Under the pieces are notes generated by a model that worked only from the letters and a program-made list of their open reading frames with translations, was not told the origin of the DNA and made no database searches. A stretch of DNA of 8,931 nucleotides from Rubrivivax sp. GTDB lineage: Bacteria; Pseudomonadota; Gammaproteobacteria; Burkholderiales; Burkholderiaceae_C. Shown one piece after another: positions 6,331-8,931 of this stretch; the first letter of the stretch is position 1; each line of letters starts with the position of its first letter. The translations under genes and the position numbers were made by a program. The stretch spans positions 1 to 8,931 of the forward strand of contig JAUYAJ010000296.1 in NCBI GenBank assembly GCA_030693565.1, given 5' to 3'.

Positions 6331-7187
6331 GCGACCACCCTGTTGCTGAGCACGCCCACGCCTTCGATGTCGACCTCGATGGTGTCGCCGGCCTTCATCC
6401 ACACCGGCGGTGTGCGCGCGTAGCCGACGCCACCCGGCGTGCCCATGACGATCAGGTCGCCAGGCTCGAGCGTCATGCACTCGCTCAGCAGCGAGATGGT
6501 GCGGGCGACGCCGAAGGCCATGTCGGCGGTGCTGGCGTCCTGCATCACCTGGCCGTTCAGGCGCGACTGGATGCGCAGCCCGACGCAGCCCGGCGGCAGT
6601 TCATCGGCCGTCACCAGCGCCGGGCCGAAGGCGCCGGTGGCATCGAAGTTCTTGCCGATCGTCCACTGCGTGGTGCGGCGCTGGTAGTCGCGCAGCGAGC
6701 CGTCGTTGAAGCAGGCGTAGCCGAACACGTGGTTCAGCGCCTGGGCCTCGGAAACGAAGCGCGCCGTGCGGCCGATGATCACCGCCAGTTCGGCCTCGAA
6801 GTCGAGCTTGTCGGAGATGCGCGGCACCTGCAGCGGCGCGCCATGCGCCAGCAGCGAGCTGGCGCAGCGCAGGAACATCGCCGGGTAGTCGCCGATCTGG
6901 TTGCCGCCTTCTTTGGCGTGGTCGATGTAGTTGACGCCCAGGCAGACGATCTTGCCCGGCTTGGGCACGCAGGGCAGCAGGCGGCGCTGCGCCATCGGCG
7001 CCGGCGCTTCGATGGCGGCACGCGCCGCCGTCTGCGCCAGCAGGCCGGGTGACTGCTCGCATTGCTCGATGAAGCCCTGCAGCGTGGCCGGCATCTGCGC
7101 GCCCAGGCGCGCGCTCTCGACGACGCCGTCGCCGACCTGGGCACCCCAGTCGGCCACTCCGCGGCTCTCAAAGCTGATCAATCTCAT
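6327..7187 (-). CDS. Fumarylacetoacetate hydrolase (FAH) family protein
   Basis: The product is 286 aa, first gene of the leftward operon. A short N-terminal domain is followed by the FAH fold from about residue 75. Landmarks are GKIVCLGVNYIDHAKEGG (78-95, H90), metal ligands E131 and E133 in DFEAELAVIIG and D162 in FNDGSLRDYQRR, GKNFD (178-182, catalytic-type lysine), LNGQVMQD, and GDLIVMGTPGGVG (243-255). The family cleaves or isomerises C-C bonds of acylpyruvates and dicarboxylates from aromatic breakdown, using Mg2+ or Mn2+, in the cytoplasm. Co-translation with the dioxygenase suggests it acts on a downstream ring-opened product or a keto-acid derived from it. The start is supported by GGAG (7193-7196) 5 nt upstream. 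Specific substrate cannot be read from the sequence. Its promoter should lie in 7188-7348, but no convincing leftward -35/-10 pair was seen. Confidence 0.93.
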   Translation of the reverse strand: MRLISFESRGVADWGAQVGDGVVESARLGAQMPATLQGFIEQCEQSPGLLAQTAARAAIEAPAPMAQRRLLPCVPKPGKIVCLGVNYIDHAKEGGNQIGDYPAMFLRCASSLLAHGAPLQVPRISDKLDFEAELAVIIGRTARFVSEAQALNHVFGYACFNDGSLRDYQRRTTQWTIGKNFDATGAFGPALVTADELPPGCVGLRIQSRLNGQVMQDASTADMAFGVARTISLLSECMTLEPGDLIVMGTPGGVGYARTPPVWMKAGDTIEVDIEGVGVLSNRVVA

Positions 7188-7264
7188 CGCATCTCCGTGG
7201 TTGTGCTGCGGGGTGACAGGCACCGCGCCGGAACGGATCCGGCGCCAACCCATCGACCTCAGCA

Positions 7265-7294
7265 TTGGCATTTCTGTCGATGCAGCACTTTAAT
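7265..7294 (+). promoter_or_regulatory. Sigma-70-type promoter of the reductase gene
   Basis: TTGGCA (7265-7270) and TTTAAT (7289-7294) each differ from consensus by one base and are 18 bp apart. Transcription would start near 7301-7304, leaving a leader of about 50 nt before the start codon. The -10 lies within the operator-like sequence 7289-7302, as expected for a repressor site. An ATG at 7265 in the same frame as the reductase overlaps the -35 and is therefore unlikely to be the real start. Confidence 0.5.
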
Positions 7295-7302
7295 CGACAA
7301 AA
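7289..7302. promoter_or_regulatory. Operator-like site A in the divergent promoter
   Basis: TTTAATCGACAAAA matches 13 of 14 bases of the site before the GntR gene (TTTAATCGATAAAA, 1049-1062). It overlaps the putative -10 of the reductase promoter and lies 102 bp upstream of the FAH-family start, so one bound regulator could affect both directions. Confidence 0.55.
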
Positions 7303-7318
7303 TTCACTTGGAAACTTA

Positions 7319-7328
7319 TTATCGATAA
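7319..7328. promoter_or_regulatory. Operator-like site B, perfect palindrome
   Basis: TTATCGATAA is a perfect 10-bp palindrome centred 28 bp from site A and lying in the predicted leader of the reductase transcript. It shares the ATCGATAA core with the site before the GntR gene. A further weaker TCGA core (TGTCGATG, 7276-7282 region) lies 17 bp on the other side of site A. Confidence 0.5.
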
Positions 7329-7338
7329 CTCAAACTCC

Positions 7339-7342
7339 GGAG
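7339..7342 (+). promoter_or_regulatory. Ribosome binding site of the reductase gene
   Basis: GGAG lies 9 nt before GTG 7352 and 6 nt before the adjacent in-frame TTG 7349. It rules in one of these two starts and argues against the upstream ATG at 7265. GTG is preferred as the commoner start codon; the proteins differ by one residue. Confidence 0.55.
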
Positions 7343-7351
7343 TTACCCTTG

Positions 7352-7996
7352 GTGATTTCGCCCGAATTCGCACTTGCAGCCCAGCGGCTGTTCACCGGCG
7401 CCCGCACCCATGCCCAGTGGCAGGCGCGGCCCGTGGCCCCCGAACTGCTGCGTCAGCTCTATGAACTGGTCAAGCAGGGTCCGACCTCGATGAACTGCCA
7501 GCCGCTGCGCTTGCTGTTCGTCCAGTCCGACGACGCCAAGGCGCGGCTGCTGGCCTGCGTCAACCCTGGCAACGTGGCCAAGACCAGCGGCGCGCCAGTG
7601 GTGGCCATCCTGGGCCAGGACCTCGACTTCGCCAGCCGGCTGCCGACGCTGTTCGCCCACAAGACCGACGCCGTCAGCTATTACGAGGGCAAGCCCGGCC
7701 AGATCGAGAGGTTGAAAGGCAACCCCATCGGCCCCTGGGATTGCCTCTCAACCTCTGAGTCGACCGCGCTGCGCAACAGCAGCCTGCAGGCGGGCTACCT
7801 GATCCTGGCGGCGCGCCTGCTCGGGCTGGACTGCGGCCCGATGTCGGGCTTCAACGCCGCCGCTGTGGACCGCGAGTTCTGGGCCGGCACATCGGTGCGC
7901 ACCAACATGCTGTGCAACCTGGGCTACGGCGACGTCAGCGCCTTGAAGGCGGCCTATCCGCGCCTGAGCTTGGACGAGGCCTGCGGCTTCGTCTGA
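7352..7996 (+). CDS. Nitroreductase-family FMN oxidoreductase, RutE/HadB type, with a 17-residue insertion
   Basis: The product is 214 aa. It follows RutE (malonic semialdehyde reductase of uracil breakdown) and HadB-like enzymes along its whole length: LFTGARTHAQW (14-24), GPTSMNCQPLRLLFV (43-57), LPTLFAHK, TALRNSSLQAGYLI (138-151), GLDCGPMSGFN (158-168), NMLCNLGYGD and PRLSLDEACGF. These enzymes use FMN and NAD(P)H to reduce aldehydes, quinones or nitro groups. No rut genes accompany it, so malonic semialdehyde is only one candidate substrate; its link to the pathway is the shared divergent promoter. Residues 120-136 (RLKGNPIGPWDCLSTSE) are absent from the family and are coded by a palindromic insert; without them the length is 197 aa, close to the 196 of E. 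coli RutE. The insert falls in a loop before the conserved RNSS segment, so the enzyme may remain active. Confidence 0.9.
   Translation: MISPEFALAAQRLFTGARTHAQWQARPVAPELLRQLYELVKQGPTSMNCQPLRLLFVQSDDAKARLLACVNPGNVAKTSGAPVVAILGQDLDFASRLPTLFAHKTDAVSYYEGKPGQIERLKGNPIGPWDCLSTSESTALRNSSLQAGYLILAARLLGLDCGPMSGFNAAAVDREFWAGTSVRTNMLCNLGYGDVSALKAAYPRLSLDEACGFV
7707..7756. repeat. 50-bp imperfect palindrome inserted in frame in the reductase gene
   Basis: AGAGGTTGAAAGGCAA (7707-7722) pairs with TTGCCTCTCAACCTCT (7741-7756) at 15 of 16 positions. A further CCCA/TGGG stem (7724-7727 with 7736-7739) encloses an 8-nt loop. The inserted unit is 51 bp, exactly 17 codons, flanked by GAG on both sides (7706-7708 and 7757-7759), which could be a 3-bp target duplication. 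GC is about 58%, lower than the surrounding gene. It resembles in principle the palindromic coding insertions known from Rickettsia (RPE), but I do not recognise its sequence. Confidence 0.65.
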
Positions 7997-8036
7997 GCGT
8001 CGTCCGTCAGCGCAGCGGCAGGCGCAGTACGCTCAG
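7993..8036. terminator. Inverted repeat spanning the two convergent stop codons
   Basis: CTGAGCGT (7993-8000) and ACGCTCAG (8029-8036) are perfect 8-bp inverted repeats, each containing one gene's TGA stop. The 28-nt loop and the absence of a T tract make it a weak terminator candidate. Confidence 0.25.
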
Positions 8037-8931
8037 CGGCGCCGGCCGGCCAGCGCCGCCAGCACGGCTTCGGTGTCCTGACCCAGCGTCGGCGCCTTGC
8101 TGCGCTGCGCACCCGGCGTGCGTGACAGCTTTGGCACGATGCCGGGCACGGCGAGCTGGCTGCCGTCGTCCATCTCGACGCTTTGCAGCATGCCGCGAGC
8201 CGCGTAGTGCGGGTCGCGCGCGATGTCGGCCACGGTGTAGATGCGCCCGGCCGGCACCGCGGCGGCGTCGAGCGCGGCCAGCACCTGCTCGACCGTGCGC
8301 GTCGCGGTCCAGGCGCCGATGGCGGCGTCGATCTCGTCGACGCGGGCGACGCGGCCACTGTTGTCGGCCAGTGCCGGGTCGGCGCCCAGGTCGGCGCGGC
8401 CGATCACCGCCATCAGCCGGCGGAAGATGCTGTCGCCATTGCCAGCCACCAGCGCATGGCCGTCGCTGCAGGCGTAGGCGTTGCTGGGCGCGATGCCGGG
8501 CAGCGCGCTGCCGGCCGGGCCACGCACGGCGCCGAAGGCGCTGTACTCGGGCAACAGGCTTTCCATGCAGTTGAACACCGCTTCGTAAAGCGCCACGTCG
8601 ACGACCTGGCCGCGGCCGCTGCGCTGGCGTTCCTGCAAGGCCATCAGCACGCCGATGACGCCGTGCAGCGCCGCCAGCGTGTCGCCGATGCTCACGCCCA
8701 CACGCACCGGCGTGCGCCCGGGCTCGGCGGTCAGGTGGCGCAAGCCGCCCATGGCCTCGGCGACGACGCCGAAACCGGGCTTGTCGCGGTAGGGGCCGGT
8801 CTGGCCGTAGCCGCTGATGCGCAGAACGATCAGACGCGGGTTGGCGGCCAGCAAATCGTCGGGCCCCAGACCCCAGGCTTCAAGTGCGCCGGGGCGGAAG
8901 TTCTCGACCAGGATGTCGGCTTCGAGTGCCA
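8033..8931 (-). CDS. CaiB/BaiF family CoA-transferase (class III), C-terminal 299 residues
   Basis: The open frame continues past the right edge without a start; full members are about 390-410 aa, so about the last three quarters are here. Landmarks in order are ADILVENFRPGALEAWGLG, the segment RISGYGQTGPYRDKPGFG, RVGVSIGDTLAALHG, GRGQVVDVALYEAVFNCMESL, then GNGDSIFRRLM and AAVPAGRIYTVADIARDPHY. Class III enzymes move CoA between carboxylic acids through an acyl anhydride on an active-site acid, in the cytoplasm. In formyl-CoA transferase that residue is Asp (in MQDAVLN); the aligned position here is Glu (LYEAVFN), a variant found in part of the family. It is convergent with the reductase gene (36 bp between stops) and so belongs to a separate unit entering from the right. 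Donor and acceptor are unknown. Confidence 0.92.
   Translation of the reverse strand, partial: ALEADILVENFRPGALEAWGLGPDDLLAANPRLIVLRISGYGQTGPYRDKPGFGVVAEAMGGLRHLTAEPGRTPVRVGVSIGDTLAALHGVIGVLMALQERQRSGRGQVVDVALYEAVFNCMESLLPEYSAFGAVRGPAGSALPGIAPSNAYACSDGHALVAGNGDSIFRRLMAVIGRADLGADPALADNSGRVARVDEIDAAIGAWTATRTVEQVLAALDAAAVPAGRIYTVADIARDPHYAARGMLQSVEMDDGSQLAVPGIVPKLSRTPGAQRSKAPTLGQDTEAVLAALAGRRR

Noticed and set aside
4588..6423. 611-codon plus-strand open frame antisense to the Bug, dioxygenase and FAH genes
   Set aside because: The product is low-complexity (Gly, Arg, Asp, His, Val rich) and has no recognisable domain; three well-supported genes occupy the other strand.

Overview
The window looks like a catabolic accessory region of a high-GC betaproteobacterium, probably Burkholderiales (Comamonadaceae or the Rubrivivax/Leptothrix group). 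This is inferred from the strong GC third-position bias, Bug-type (tripartite tricarboxylate) binding proteins and the mix of aromatic and acyl-CoA genes. No RNA genes, complete IS elements, CRISPR arrays or phage genes are visible.

Layout. Bases 1-92 hold the start of a leftward alpha/beta hydrolase that runs off the left edge. Diverging from it, rightward, are a dienoyl-CoA-isomerase-like crotonase (154-999) and a GntR/FCD regulator (1077-1793). A leftward run of genes fills 7187 down to 1916. In transcription order it encodes an FAH-family hydrolase, an intradiol ring-cleavage dioxygenase, a Bug solute-binding protein, a YciI-like protein, an OsmC-like protein, a secreted metallo-beta-lactamase-fold (MBL) hydrolase, a wrecked second Bug gene and a GlcG/HbpS-like protein. 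Junctions are tight (ATGA and GTGA overlaps, short spacers), so it reads as one operon. Diverging from its head is a RutE/HadB-type nitroreductase-family gene (7352-7996), which converges on a CaiB/BaiF CoA-transferase gene (8033 to beyond the right edge).

How it may work. The Bug protein would bind a carboxylate or aromatic acid in the periplasm. The intradiol dioxygenase would open a catechol or hydroxyquinol ring, the FAH and YciI proteins would process the ring-opened products, and the reductase could reduce an aldehyde, quinone or nitro intermediate. CoA-transferase and crotonase would act on CoA-linked products. The substrate is not evident. A shared TCGA-centred motif (TTTAATCGAYAAAA) lies before the regulator gene and in the divergent promoter at 7.3 kb, suggesting that the GntR protein controls both itself and the pathway.

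Most notable: (1) a 51-bp in-frame palindromic insertion inside the reductase gene, whose removal restores the family sequence; (2) the shared operator-like motif; (3) an amber codon truncating the MBL gene, with 28 intact in-frame codons beyond it; (4) a Bug gene reduced by internal deletion to its two ends. Items 3 and 4 are adjacent, so the distal part of the operon appears to be decaying, unless these are assembly errors.
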